Origin: Limonium bicolor
Taxonomy: Eukaryota; Streptophyta; Magnoliopsida; Caryophyllales; Plumbaginaceae
Assembly: GCA_023374045.1 (NCBI GenBank)
Contig: CM041780.1
Coordinates: 89,369,627-89,433,626, forward strand
Direction of reading: 5' to 3'
DNA length: 64,000 nt
Shown here: piece by piece, positions 21,602 through 31,830 of the stretch
Numbering within the stretch: the first letter of the stretch is position 1
Layout: every line of letters starts with the position of its first letter
Position numbers and translations under genes: made by a program
Notes under the pieces: model-generated
Told to the model about the DNA's origin: nothing
Database searches by the model: none
What the model saw: only the letters and a program-made list of their open reading frames with translations

Positions 21602-23281
21602 TTATGTTTGGAAAAGGAGGGGGGGAAGAATTTTAGTGAGAGAGGAAGGAGTAGATTCAGGAGGCTCCTTCTCCTCGGAAATAATTTTCGTAGGAAGTGG
21701 GGCTTCTTCAGCATCTTCCTGTTCTTCTTCTGGATTTTCGTGAGCTTGCTGCTCTTGATTTTCAATATCATCTCGGGGAAGAGATGAGTCGAGCGGCCTA
21801 CCACTTCTCAACATCACTGCCTTGGCCTGTTCCTTGGATTTGGGTTGGCTGACTAGGGAAGGCACCAGGTGGCCTTTGTGCAAGCTGCAGGCTGATTTGC
21901 TCCAACTGTTGGTTGGTTTGTTGTATCTGGGCTTCAACCCTTCTGTAGTGGCTTCTTGATCCACGAGTCTGGTATGGGTCGTAGTCATGAATCCTTTCAT
22001 TAAGTTCCTGAATTCCTCATTTGGATCAGAAGAGGTCGAGGGTGGTTGTTGTTGTTGCTGGAAACCTGGAGGGGCCTTGTGCTCTATAACTATATTAGAA
22101 TTTGGTTGGGGTCTGTTTCCCTGATAGGTATTGGAATTGTTGCTCTGCCCTCCTTGGTTTTGATCATTATTTTTCCATGAGAAATTCGGGTGATTTCTCC
22201 ATGGGTAGTTGTTGTTGTAGGAATTACCGGGGCGGTTTCCTATGAAGTTTACATCCTCGTATTGGTTTTTACCTTCGCACTGATGGGTTTCATGAGGACC
22301 GGCGCATATGACACATCCTTCCGTAGGTGGAATTGGTGGTGAACTTGCAGGTGGGGAAGCTATTGTTTTTACAATTCGTTTTTTGTGATGTTGTTAGCTT
22401 TTCCACCATTTGCAAGGGACGAGATCTGGGCTGATAAATGATCCGTAGGCTCAACGTGGAGTAGACCTGCTGCTCGTGGCGTTCTTCCCTTGGATCTTGT
22501 CCACTGCCTTGTATTGCTCGTCATGGTTTCGAGAAGGTTCATTCCTTCTTTAGGAGATTTCATCATGAAATCCTCCTGCAGAGGAATTGACGAGTAGTCG
22601 GTTCCCATCATCCAGACCGTTGAAGAATGACAGGCAGAGGGATTGATTGTCAAGACCATGGTGGGAACATTCATTAGCATATCCTTGAATCTGTCCCATG
22701 CGTCGTACAACGTTTCTCCCGGCTCCTAACAGAAAGTATTGATTTCACCGATCATTGCCTCGTTCTACTGGTTGGGTAGTATTTTGCAAGGAATTTTGGG
22801 CCATTTGCAGCCATGTGGTGATTGATCGGGAGGGAAGGCTTCGGTACCACCTGTTTGCTGAATCCGACAACGAGTGAGGAAATAGTTGTAGACGGATTCT
22901 TTCTTTGACGTTGCCGGTTTGACCAAAGGAATTGTAGAAATCTAGGAAGAGACTCAGATGATTTGGGGCTTCATCTGGGTTCGCTCCACTAAACTTGCCT
23001 AAATCCCGGACGGCGGTGATGTAGTGGGTTTTGAAAACCCATCGTCCGGTTCTAGCGGTGTTAGTTCGGGGAAACTATGGCTGATGCTCTTCCTTCGGTA
23101 TCCGGTTGGTGGTAATCAGAGAGGGCACGGTGTTCTGGTTGATTTGCATGGTCCATTTCATTATAACTTCGTTATCGCCCATGGCTTGATTTCTCAGGTT
23201 TCTTTGTGCTTGTAATAAAGTGCGCTCGGGTTCGGGTCTCGGACTGATAGGTGGAGAACCTCGGGTTCGAGTATTTGGCAT
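21602..23281 (-). pseudogene. Element A gag
   Basis: Structural capsid protein remnant. The likely start is MPNTRTRGSPPISP at 23281. The capsid part includes AWDRFKDMLM and MMKSPKEGMNLLETMTSN (near 22530-22710). A CCHC-type zinc knuckle of the form CVICAGPHETHQC lies near 22280-22320. Downstream are Asn/Gln-rich linkers, then KSKEQAKAVMLRSGRPL, a block typical of Athila/Tat gag ends. At least two frame changes and stops interrupt it (near 22690-22730 and 22010-22360). Confidence 0.82.
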
Positions 23282-23876
23282 GCACAGAAGATAACTTGTG
23301 GTTGTCAGAAACTGCAAAATTAATTAGTAAATAGATGAAGAAAGACAGAGATATTGGTTAGGCTGATAAACGTTAGTTAAACAACACTGATATATTTTTT
23401 TTGTATTTTTTATATATATATTTTTTCTTTCTTTTAACAAGAGTAAAATGACAGAAATTAATGACAAGGGAAATTAAATGACAGAAATTATAAGTTAGTA
23501 GTTAGAGACAGAAATTATAAGTTAGTAGTTAGAGACAATGGAAAGAAATGACAGAGAAAATTGAAATGAAATGGAAAGAAAGAAATGACAGAAAATTAAG
23601 TTAGGAGTTAGTATACCAGAAATTATAAGGACAATGGAAATTAAATGTTAAGGACAATGGAAATTAAATGTTAAGGACAATGAAATTAAGTGACAATAAT
23701 ATTTAAGAACAGAAATTTAATGTCAGAAGTTAGATGTCCAAAGTTAGATGTCAGATGTCCAAAGTCAGATGTCCGAAGTTAGATGTCCAAAATAAACAAA
23801 CAACAAAATAATATACAGAATATTACAGTATAGCAAGTGAACTACCGGAAACTAGGGAAATTGATGGAATCAATCT
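23282..23876 (-). other. Leader of element A with short tandem repeats
   Basis: Untranslated leader between the primer site and gag. It has repeats of AAATTAAATGTTAAGGACAA (about 23638-23690), AAATTATAAGTTAGTAGTTA (about 23480-23535) and AGATGTCC (23730-23790). The same motifs occur in the leader of B (16250-16390), supporting kinship. A T-rich run lies at 23391-23430. Confidence 0.65.
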
Positions 23877-23893
23877 CCCCGGCAACGGCGCCA
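23876..23893 (-). other. Primer-binding site of A (tRNA-Asp)
   Basis: The plus strand reads CCCCGGCAACGGCGCCA, the tRNA-Asp 3' end, five bases from the 5' LTR (AAAAC spacer). tRNA-Asp priming is typical of Athila-type elements. Confidence 0.92.
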
Positions 23894-23898
23894 AAAAC

Positions 23899-25568
23899 TG
23901 TTGGGATAAAACTACACGTAATATATAGATTTATAGCAAACTAATAGGCAAGTGTACCTATACGTAGTAGTAAAACAAGTGTCGTATCCACAGAGAGATT
24001 GTTCAATTATCCTAGTTTAGGTAGTTAATAAAAAACTGTAAAAAGGGGTTTAGCCGGAGGCAAGCTTGATTTGTTGTTGGATTAGTACAGAAATAATAAA
24101 AACAGTAAAAACAGTTGTGAATAATAAGTGATGGAAATGTGCTAAGGAAGGTGAAATCGCCCACTATTATAACTCAGATATTTAATATAATCCTAGTTTG
24201 CTCTTATTTGTCTGTTAAGAATTTTATCTTGTGGCCTTTCTAAATCATAGATAAGGACAACTCTTAATTAATTCAGTAGACTTTTTACAATCAGAAAAAG
24301 TCTAAAATCATTAATTAGCTTTAAGCGAGAATTCTTTTTAAACAGCGATGGATTTTACCTGCTAATCAAGGAGATAATAGACGTTTTCTCTCTTTGTGGT
24401 CTATTCTCTAATTTACAAAATCATTGAAATTAGAGAAACCGTAAATGCGTAAAAAATGATCAGTTCTTAAACATTTAATAATAGAGAGAGACAAAACAAA
24501 TATTTATAAGAACTCGGTATTATAAATACACTGAGTTATTTTGGGGTTAAACACCCATCCTAAGCACAAATAAGATTACTCAGACATCGACAGAAATAAA
24601 AACAGAGTAGAGATTGAAATAGTCATTATTCAGGAACTACTTGCGAAGAACGGGTCTGCACTCGCCTGCCTCTTTTCTCTCTTTGTAAAATACTGCTTCT
24701 GTTTGAGTACGTACGTGAATGTGGTGAAATGGTGAAAATAAATAAAAGATGGAGAATTGTGGTGTTACAGGGTGAATTAAATGGAAGAGAATGGAGTGTG
24801 GATGTTTGTGTTATTTCTTCAGCCTCTGGTCGTACGTGGTGTAGTATTGTGCAGTTATGATGCTGGGTTTATATAGAGGATTGGAGGAGGCAGATGTGGA
24901 AGAGCATTGATTGAGCATTGATTGCTCATTGATTGCAGGGGACAGAGTTCACGCGTGAGGGATTTAAGGCGCCGACTGGTAATGGATATGGTAGCAAGTT
25001 GCAGACAGTCGGCGGTCTGATTTTCAGTCTTGTCCGCCTTGACGTCCGCCCAAGGACAGGCGGTCACATGTATGTCCGCCTTGACGTCCGCCTGTTGTAG
25101 GCGGTTGCAAGGTGTGGTTGGTGTGTTGTCCGCCTCAAACAAGGCGGTTGTATTGGAGGTCCGACGTCCCGCCTATGGTACCGCCTCAAACAAGGCGGTT
25201 GTATGGGTACGTCCGCTATGGTACCGCCTCAAACAAGGCGGTTGCAATATGTCCGCATACACGTCCGCCTAGCTATAGGCGGTTACACATGTGGTCACAA
25301 ACATCGGCCTATTTTCCTTCCAACTTTGACCGGCTCTAGATTGTTCGTTTGGACCCCGTTTTCTGAGCCGTTTGCGTCTATGCGTTTGTCTCTCGTCTAC
25401 TTTACTCCCAGCTTGGGTTTCCTCATGTTTAAACAATAAATTTGTGAGATAAACAATAAAACATAAACTAGAGGAAAACTAACCGAAGTAGTGGAGAAAT
25501 GAGCAAGAAAAGTGTTAATATATTATATGAAATACACCTATAAAACATGCTCATTTAGACACTTATCA
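23899..25568 (-). repeat. 5' LTR of element A, with hairpin array at 25030-25286
   Basis: 1670 bp; a near-identical partner of 10385-12056. It contains the same six GTCCGCC...GGCGG modules, with a few single-base differences between the LTRs. Confidence 0.93.
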
Positions 25569-27440
25569 AATGCTCATAAAATCTCGCTAATGGTGGTCCA
25601 GTATGTGCGTAGAAAAGTCCCATTTACCATCTGGCCTGGTGCCTTTCTTGGGTGCATCGATTATATGCGTGAATTACCTCTTCACGAGAATAAGGCTCAC
25701 CATGTGTTGGTATACAGCAGTAGAGACTCTATCAGCTACACAAGCAAGGAGATGATAATTGGGCTGTGGGTTTGAAGATATGAATAAATCTTGGAAATAA
25801 TGGCGTGCCACCTATTCAATACCTTCCCAGGCGAATTGTGGAGCATGGTTATCCGATGATAAAGAGTATATTGTATTCTGACGTGATCTCATCTTGTATC
25901 GTGCAAAGAGAAGCCGAGTTACGGTCACCTGAGACCAGCCAATTCTGTCTGGATCTTGCTGCAATCTAATTTCTTCTTTTAACAAAAGGGAATCCAGGAG
26001 TGGTTTAATTCATTCCAACGTTCAAGATTACGTTGGGTAGGCGCACTATTAGCAACCAAATCAAGCTCCCGACGTGTCTTTATTAGGAGCTTTTTTTCAA
26101 CCCAGATTTGTCTCTTCCCTCAAGTTCGAAGATGCTGACCACATTTCTTAACTTTCCCACAATAATTTGAAACTGTTGAATGCCAGACTGACTGCACCAA
26201 GGATTTGCATTGTGGATGAAGCGCCCAACAATTTTCAAATCTGAATGGTTTAGACCATGACCAGTTCGAGGGTGAAGAACCAACTTTATTGGCTTATGAT
26301 CAGAGTGACCCCAAGGCAAGTGGAAGTTTGTTGCTGCCGGAAAGTGATCAAGCCAAGAAGCTTACATAGAAACCTATCTAAACGACTACGTGAGTTTCTA
26401 TCTTGATGGTCTTGTTGGTAAGGTAAATTTGGAGCCTCTGAAACCCAAATCCTGGAGTTCAACAATCTAACAAACAATTTCGGAACTCAGTCATAGCCAT
26501 ATTCGAACGAGTGCCCCTGCCATTATGTTCATGATAATAGAGGACTCATTGAAATCTCCCCTCAAAACCATGGTCCAGTTCATTGCACATGAAGATGCCG
26601 TAGTAAATTCCAGGTTTTCCATTTCTGCATATTATGGACAACCAGCATACAAACCAGAAAAATGCCATTGAAACCCAATTAGCTCCTACCCATGACATCA
26701 AAATGATGATCTCGGTAAACTAAGCACTGTTACATCCAAATTCACAGACCAAAAGAGAGCCCCCAGCCTTCCTACCAATACTATCACCACCCACCCAACA
26801 GTAGTGACACAAAAAACTTAGCAAAAGGACGTAGTTCATAAGTAGACAACTTGGTCTCAGCCAAGAATACAAGAGAAGGTGCTTCCGATATATTACATCC
26901 CTGATCCAGCGAACTTTGTCAGCAGAACCAAGACCCCTACAGTTCACCACCAGCAGTGACATTATATTCACCCAAAGCCAGTCCCCTAGAATTGAGGGAG
27001 ATACAAATCATCACAACCACCCAAACAAGAACACAAACTGAGAGACTACTCCATGATAAGCTGAGAGTCTGCACACTCAGAATAGAAGGAAGTTGCAGAA
27101 GCCATAGTAAGGGCTCAGTTGAGTACACAAAGTACTGGAACCACACTAATCGTCCAACCAAATCAGAAATCACCACACTTGAACCTTGACCTGGAGTCAA
27201 TACCCGCACCAGCCGGAAGAAAAACCCAATCGTCACACCAAACGTCCAAAGATTGGAACCAGACAAACAGAGGAGAAAGCCCCAAATCAAAACCACTGAA
27301 ATCAACTCTAGGTCAACACTCCACACAACTTGCTTTTGAAACCACACCGATTTTATGTAGCTTGATCGATTCTTCCAGTATTACAAACCCTAGCCGTTCT
27401 CCGAACAGCCGCGAAGCAGGAGACAGACTCATCCCATCGA
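25569..27440 (-). mobile_element. L1-type LINE, 5' part (endonuclease)
   Basis: 5' part of the LINE interrupted by element A. An endonuclease frame starts near 26971 with MSLLVVNCRGLGSADKVRWI, the plant LINE EN opening. Further along are HYCWVGGDSIGRKAGGSLLV and HSDHKPIKLVL (26083-26319), the SDHxP motif near the end of the endonuclease fold. The linker toward RT continues to 25569. No gag-like ORF1 is visible upstream; the 5' limit is placed near 27440 by composition only. Frames are broken. Confidence 0.8.
26083..26971 (-). pseudogene. LINE endonuclease (EEP family) remnant
   Basis: Endonuclease/exonuclease/phosphatase-type nicking enzyme that starts target-primed reverse transcription in LINEs (family role). 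Visible motifs are WNCRGLG-like VVNCRGLG at the start and SDHKPIKLVL near the end, with frame changes in between (26320-26480 and 26720). It is inactive as assembled. Confidence 0.78.
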
Positions 27441-27600
27441 TACAGTTACAAAAGAAATAGAGATAGACTTGAAGCAGGAGACAACCGCGAACCGAGTATG
27501 TTGATGTTTTGTGAATGATTTCACCGATTCAGACTCATCCCACCGATTCAGGAGACAGACTCATCCCACCGATTCAGTCATAGCCGTTCTCCGCCCTTTT
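27390..27600. repeat. Short direct repeats around GGAGACAGACTCATCCCA
   Basis: GGAGACAGACTCATCCCA occurs at about 27419 and 27551. A shorter form occurs near 27530, each near a CCGATTCAG word. TAGCCGTTCTCCG occurs at about 27391 and 27582. This is a small duplicated patch at or just beyond the LINE 5' side. Confidence 0.6.
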
Positions 27601-28099
27601 TTTCAATTCTTCTTTGACTCCCTTTCAAGGCCGATAATGGAATTCGAAGTAACAGCGCACACAAGAAACGAATCCACGAGCTGGTCCTGCCACGCTTTTG
27701 ATTTTGTACAGGAGAGTTGGACCCTGTTTTGTAGTTGTTTTGTCTGGTTATTTTGTAACTGTTTTATATGTGACAGTATATTATTGGACTAGAACGTAAG
27801 ATCTACATGAGACCCACATAGGACTCACCCATTTATACCACAAATATGCCAAAGACGGAGAGAGCCTAAATTTTTAATAGAATTCATAATGATCTGATTA
27901 CTATTCAATTACTATTTTTAGGTTACTTTTCATAATTCAAAAATATGGTGAAGTTCATGAAATACACTCTCACAAATACGACCGGTCATTTTTGTTTTTG
28001 ACGGCTGGTTGTGTCAATCAGAAGTTGTTTTATACTATAAATATTCATTATCACCCTATAAAATGATCATTTCTCAACTGCAAACATCATCACATATTA
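27601..28099. other. Intergenic, nothing recognised
   Basis: A short plus-strand ORF at 27511-27792 covers the first part but resembles no known family. The rest is AT-rich. Confidence 0.4.
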
Positions 28100-28660
28100 A
28101 AGATGGTCAACATGATCGAATACAACCGGAACCGGTGGGATCGAACTGAAACCAGAAGAACTCATAACCAGTCGGAACCAATTCGGAACCAATTTGCAAC
28201 CGGAACTGTATACAAGCAAAACGAATCCAAATACACCTTTGAAGATTCAGGACCGAACCGGATTTGGAACGGGAACCAGAACTGCCATCCAGAACCGCCT
28301 TGGAACTGGTTGGAATCGGTTGAAACCGGAACCGGTACATTTGGTATAAAGATGAATACGATGAACTGAAACCGATGGAACCGCCCTGGAATCGGTCAAA
28401 CAACCGTTAATTTCTGCCTCGCCTTATGAAAATTGAAAAAAGAAATAAAAAAGTTTCAAAAATTTTCAAAAAAATCAAACAATTAAAAAAAATCGAACAA
28501 ATTCGAAAAAGTTTCAAATTTGGAACCGAATCTAGAACCAAACTCAAACTGTGGGAACCGAAACTGGAACCGAACAATAAGAAAACCACCCGGAACCGAT
28601 TTTATAAGCAAATCCGAAGCGAATACACATGTTCCGGAACCCGTCGAAACCGGCACCATA
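28100..28660. repeat. CCGGAACC-rich region, possible hAT-type subterminal repeats
   Basis: Many copies of GGAACCG and CCGGAACC in both orientations across 560 bp, for example CAACCGGAACCGGTGGGATC near 28123 and GAAACCGGAACCGGTAC near 28321. Clustered short repeats of this kind are typical of the ends of some plant hAT transposons. No terminal inverted repeat or target duplication was found. Both strands give long open frames because the repeat lacks stops; they are not believable genes. Confidence 0.45.
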
Positions 28661-29520
28661 GCTAGCTTTATAGCATATTAGTTATTTATTTTCTCATTTA
28701 CCGAATTCAAAATACTATTAAAATATAGATAATAATAATAAAATATTAAAATAAATTACAAAGTTAAAAAATATAACAAAATAAAAATGAAAATAATGAA
28801 ATAAAGTTATAAATAAATATAAAATATAAAGAAAATTTGTAAGTAACCAGCTTAAGTACAATAAAAGTTTACTAATTAGCCAAAAAATAGTAATATTTTT
28901 CCATAATACAATAGTTTTCATTATTTATGTTTACTACTTATGTAATATGTTAAAATATAATATAAGTAGAATTACAAATAATTGTTAATTTATAATTTCT
29001 AGTGAAAAAAAAGGATGATGAGTTAGGAAATGTAAAAATATTTAAATCACATGTTTACACTTGGAATCTTTTAATTAGATTTAAATTTATGTTATATTTT
29101 TTTATTAAAATTTTATCTTTTTACCAATTATGTTTGTTTCTTCCAAAAAATTACTTTTAGATGCTTAAGTACTTTTATGTCTTTAAAAATTTATATTTTA
29201 TTGTACTTAATAAACATTTTCAATGTTTATTTAATAATTATCAATATTTAGTGTATTTTAAGTAATTTTTTATTTTATGTAATTTTATAATTTATTTCAA
29301 CTATATTTTTAATTGTTTACATTTTTATCAATATATTGTGAATTTTCTAATGCCTTTTGACATATTATGAACTTTTAAACTAATTTTTTAACTACTAGCG
29401 GTAATTTTATCTTTTTCCTGGCTAGAGTGACATTTTATTAATTAAGCAACAAAAAATAGTGGTATTTTATTTTTCATTCTACTAACATTTTACGAATTAG
29501 CCAAAAACATAGTGACATTT
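28661..29520. other. AT-rich intergenic DNA
   Basis: Very AT-rich with scattered T and A runs. Short repeats of the form TTAGCCAAAAA...AGT recur near 28875 and 29495. No gene or element is recognised. Confidence 0.45.
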
Positions 29521-29629
29521 TGAAGTTTTCTTAGGGAGTGTTTGTTTCTGACGGAGCGGACAAAAATGAGAAAGAGAATAGAAAGGAATGAATGAGAATT
29601 ACTTTAATTTCCTGGTTGTTTATGAAAAT

Positions 29630-29765
29630 GAATCACCGGTCAACGGTCACCCATCAATGGTCATTAACCGCCGATTATCGGTCAATGACCACCAATTGCG
29701 GTGAACATTCACTAATCAATGGTCGTTGGTCGTCAGTCAATGGCCACTAGTTACTGGTCAAACTG
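29630..29765. repeat. Cluster of GGTCAATGG-type motifs
   Basis: About eight GGTCA/AGTCA words in both orientations within 135 bp (GGTCAACGGTCA, GGTCAATGACC, CAGTCAATGG, TGGTCAAAC). They contain the core TTGAC read on one strand or the other. They may be DNA-transposon subterminal repeats; the left side (AGGGAGTGTTTGTTTCTGAC at 29533) resembles a MITE end, but no partner was found. Confidence 0.45.
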
Positions 29766-29980
29766 TTCCGGGGTAAGGGGACATCATTCCTTAGTGGGTA
29801 AGAACAATGAATCGGGTTCGGGTCAGGTGACACAATACCTGCATCCATCACCTGAATACATCATTCGTTCATCCGCTACCCATTTATTTTTCACCCGTCA
29901 TCCATCAATCTATTATGCATGGGTGATTCAGGTGGATCGGGTGATAATCGGCTAAAACTTTTTCTATATCATAAACAGTA

Positions 29981-30217
29981 CTACCTCTGTCCCATCCGGA
30001 TTGTCCTGTTAACTATTTGGGCATGTTTTTTTACCTCAATATTTTACATATAAGATAAAATTATGTTATAAACCTAAGTTATGCAATTGGTTCCTTATTT
30101 GATAAATCATATCTTGACAACACGTTAGTTTTATACTATTTTATTTTATTGTTACATTTTGAAGTGGACAAACGTAACAACAAAAGAAACAGGTCAATCT
30201 TGCTGGGACGAAGGTAG
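29981..30217. mobile_element. Stowaway MITE (Tc1/mariner type)
   Basis: 237 bp with terminal inverted repeats: left CTACCTCTGTCCCATCCGGA, right ending TGCTGGGACGAAGGTAG. It is flanked by TA on both sides. The length, the CTxCCTCxGTCCC-type terminus and the TA duplication are diagnostic of plant Stowaway elements. It has no coding sequence. Confidence 0.9.
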
Positions 30218-30640
30218 TAATTTTTAGTATCGTAATGAAGATAAAAAGTTTTTGTATTACTAAAGGTCAAATTTCTCTATATTTTAAGAAAATTCACTCA
30301 AATATAATAAAATTATTATACCAATATCGATAAGAAAATAAGCATACAGAGTATCAAGTTGTGGGTTGTATAAGGGAGAAAATAAAAGTGGACAGTAAAT
30401 TATAAGTCCATAACTATTTTCTTAGTATTTTTCTAAATTCTTTAAGGTTTTGTTTGGTTACTTGATATAAAACAAAATGTAACTTTAAACGGGTGACGAG
30501 TCGGGTGGTAAACACATGACAGATCAGGTGACGGATGAAAATTTTCACCTGAAACCAACCAGAATCTGAAATAGGCGGATGCCCCCAGATACGTCTCCGA
30601 CCGGTTGTGGATGTGTCTCTTATGCTGTTTGGGACCTTTG
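30218..30640. other. Intergenic, nothing recognised
   Basis: AT-rich first half, then GC-richer sequence with GGGTGACGAGTCGGGTGG-like words that resemble 29800-29950 loosely. No feature could be defined. Confidence 0.35.
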
Positions 30641-31643
30641 ATAATTTGGAATAGACGAGATAAACTCAAACTGGAAACCTTATTCGATTGAGAATTTACA
30701 CACATAAATTCACTCAATTTCCATTGCCCTACCTAAGGACTCTGGGATAGTTTAGGACTTTATCCACTAAGTCCTCTACCCTCTTCTGGTAGTCGGCCTA
30801 CAGTTCCCCAACCGTTCCCCGACCGATCAGTCTATCAAATACACCAAGTATTAACTTTTCAGCCCAGTCCTACCCAGCTCACCAACTTCCTAGTATATTA
30901 CACACACTTAGTCTGACTTACCCTTACTCTGAGTATCTCTCCCTCTTTTCGTGTATATATGACCTGTCACATGGAAGTTTATACATCATATTTATACACA
31001 TAAGACTTGTAATAAACGACCTATAACCTCCTATACTCTAGGGGTCGTTTGCCTCTTCATCCTCAGTAGAGTAGCTAAGTCCAAGTATAGGCTGAGCCCC
31101 AACTTGACTTGGAATCATCAGAACACGTGTCGCCGTGATTGGATATGTCAGAGGCAGACACTCAAGTGGTCGATCACCACTAGCACTCTCCAATTGTCTG
31201 ATCTTGTCTAGTTCATTAATGCTCATAAATGCTCTCTTAGACTTTATTATGGCTATGTAAGGGATGCATCTTAGTAGCCCTGGATTGTCTTGTTATCTTG
31301 TACATTAATGAGCAATGTTTTGTCGTGAACTAGTTGCTTGTGTGGATACCTGAATCTACATGAGTTTGTCAAGCCAATTGATGTATTTTGTCCTTGTATT
31401 ATTTCTGATGCGTGAGGGATGTGGTCGTGTGGTACCTGACTTCTTGTATGTACTAGAAGTTCTAATGGAGCTCTCTTGACAGGTGCCCGATTGGTTGGGC
31501 ACAAGTCATGAATGGAGCGTGCTTGCAACCTTGCGTGCTAAGCCACTCCTCTACCTGTTTATCCGTGTCTCAAAGCTTAACAAACATATTAGATAAACAA
31601 CACAAGTTTGCTATCATCAAAACTAAAGGATCTTGACTTAACA
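30641..31643 (-). repeat. 3' LTR of element C (copia/SIRE-like); left limit approximate
   Basis: On the element strand the LTR begins TGTTAAGTCAAGATCC at 31643, directly after an AAAAAGAGGAAAT purine tract and close to GATGATGGCAACAAATAC. This layout resembles SIRE-type copia elements. The LTR interior includes TTTTGATGATAGCAAACTTG. The other end was not located; 30641 is an estimate. Confidence 0.55.
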
Positions 31644-31656
31644 ATTTCCTCTTTTT
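31644..31656 (-). other. Polypurine tract of element C
   Basis: ATTTCCTCTTTTT on the plus strand, AAAAAGAGGAAAT on the element strand, adjacent to the LTR start. Confidence 0.6.
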
Positions 31657-31830
31657 GATGATGGCAACAAATACAAAATCATATGTACTTGACAACTTAA
31701 ATTGAGAGATATTCCTCCTATGAAAGATTCCCCTGAGTTGTTAAGAGATGGAAATAAGTGATAGTCAATAATAATAAACTTGTATCATATCACAAAGTAA
31801 AGAGATTTTCATTAAGATCATGTGTGATAC
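31657..31830 (-). mobile_element. Element C interior, left piece
   Basis: 3' end of the interior of element C, continuous with 61718 onward once element D is removed. The flanking words GATAC (31826-31830) and AATAC (61718-61722) are the imperfect target duplication of D. Confidence 0.5.

Larger units (their letters stand above)
10385..25568 (-). mobile_element. Element A: Athila/Tat-type Ty3-gypsy LTR retrotransposon
   Basis: LTR retrotransposon on the minus strand. The 5' LTR is 23899-25568, followed by a tRNA-Asp primer site, gag, protease, RT, RNase H and integrase, then a polypurine tract and the 3' LTR at 10385-12056. Order and sequence style (DLGASINLMP protease, [11 protein letters not shown] integrase) fit the Athila/Tat group. 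Element A is inserted in the LINE between its endonuclease and RT. Element B is inserted in its integrase. Several frameshifts and stops make gag-pol non-functional as assembled. The LTRs are nearly identical apart from short indels, so the insertion is fairly recent. Flanking 5-mers (ACATG left, AATGC right) do not form a clean target duplication. Confidence 0.9.

Noticed and set aside
23876..23893. Sequence identical to the tRNA-Asp 3' end, here and at 16598
   Set aside because: Only the last 17-18 bases of a tRNA are present and both sites adjoin an LTR; they are primer-binding sites, not tRNA genes.
28107..28403. 98-codon minus-strand ORF and its plus-strand counterpart
   Set aside because: Both come from the CCGGAACC repeats, which lack stop codons in several frames.
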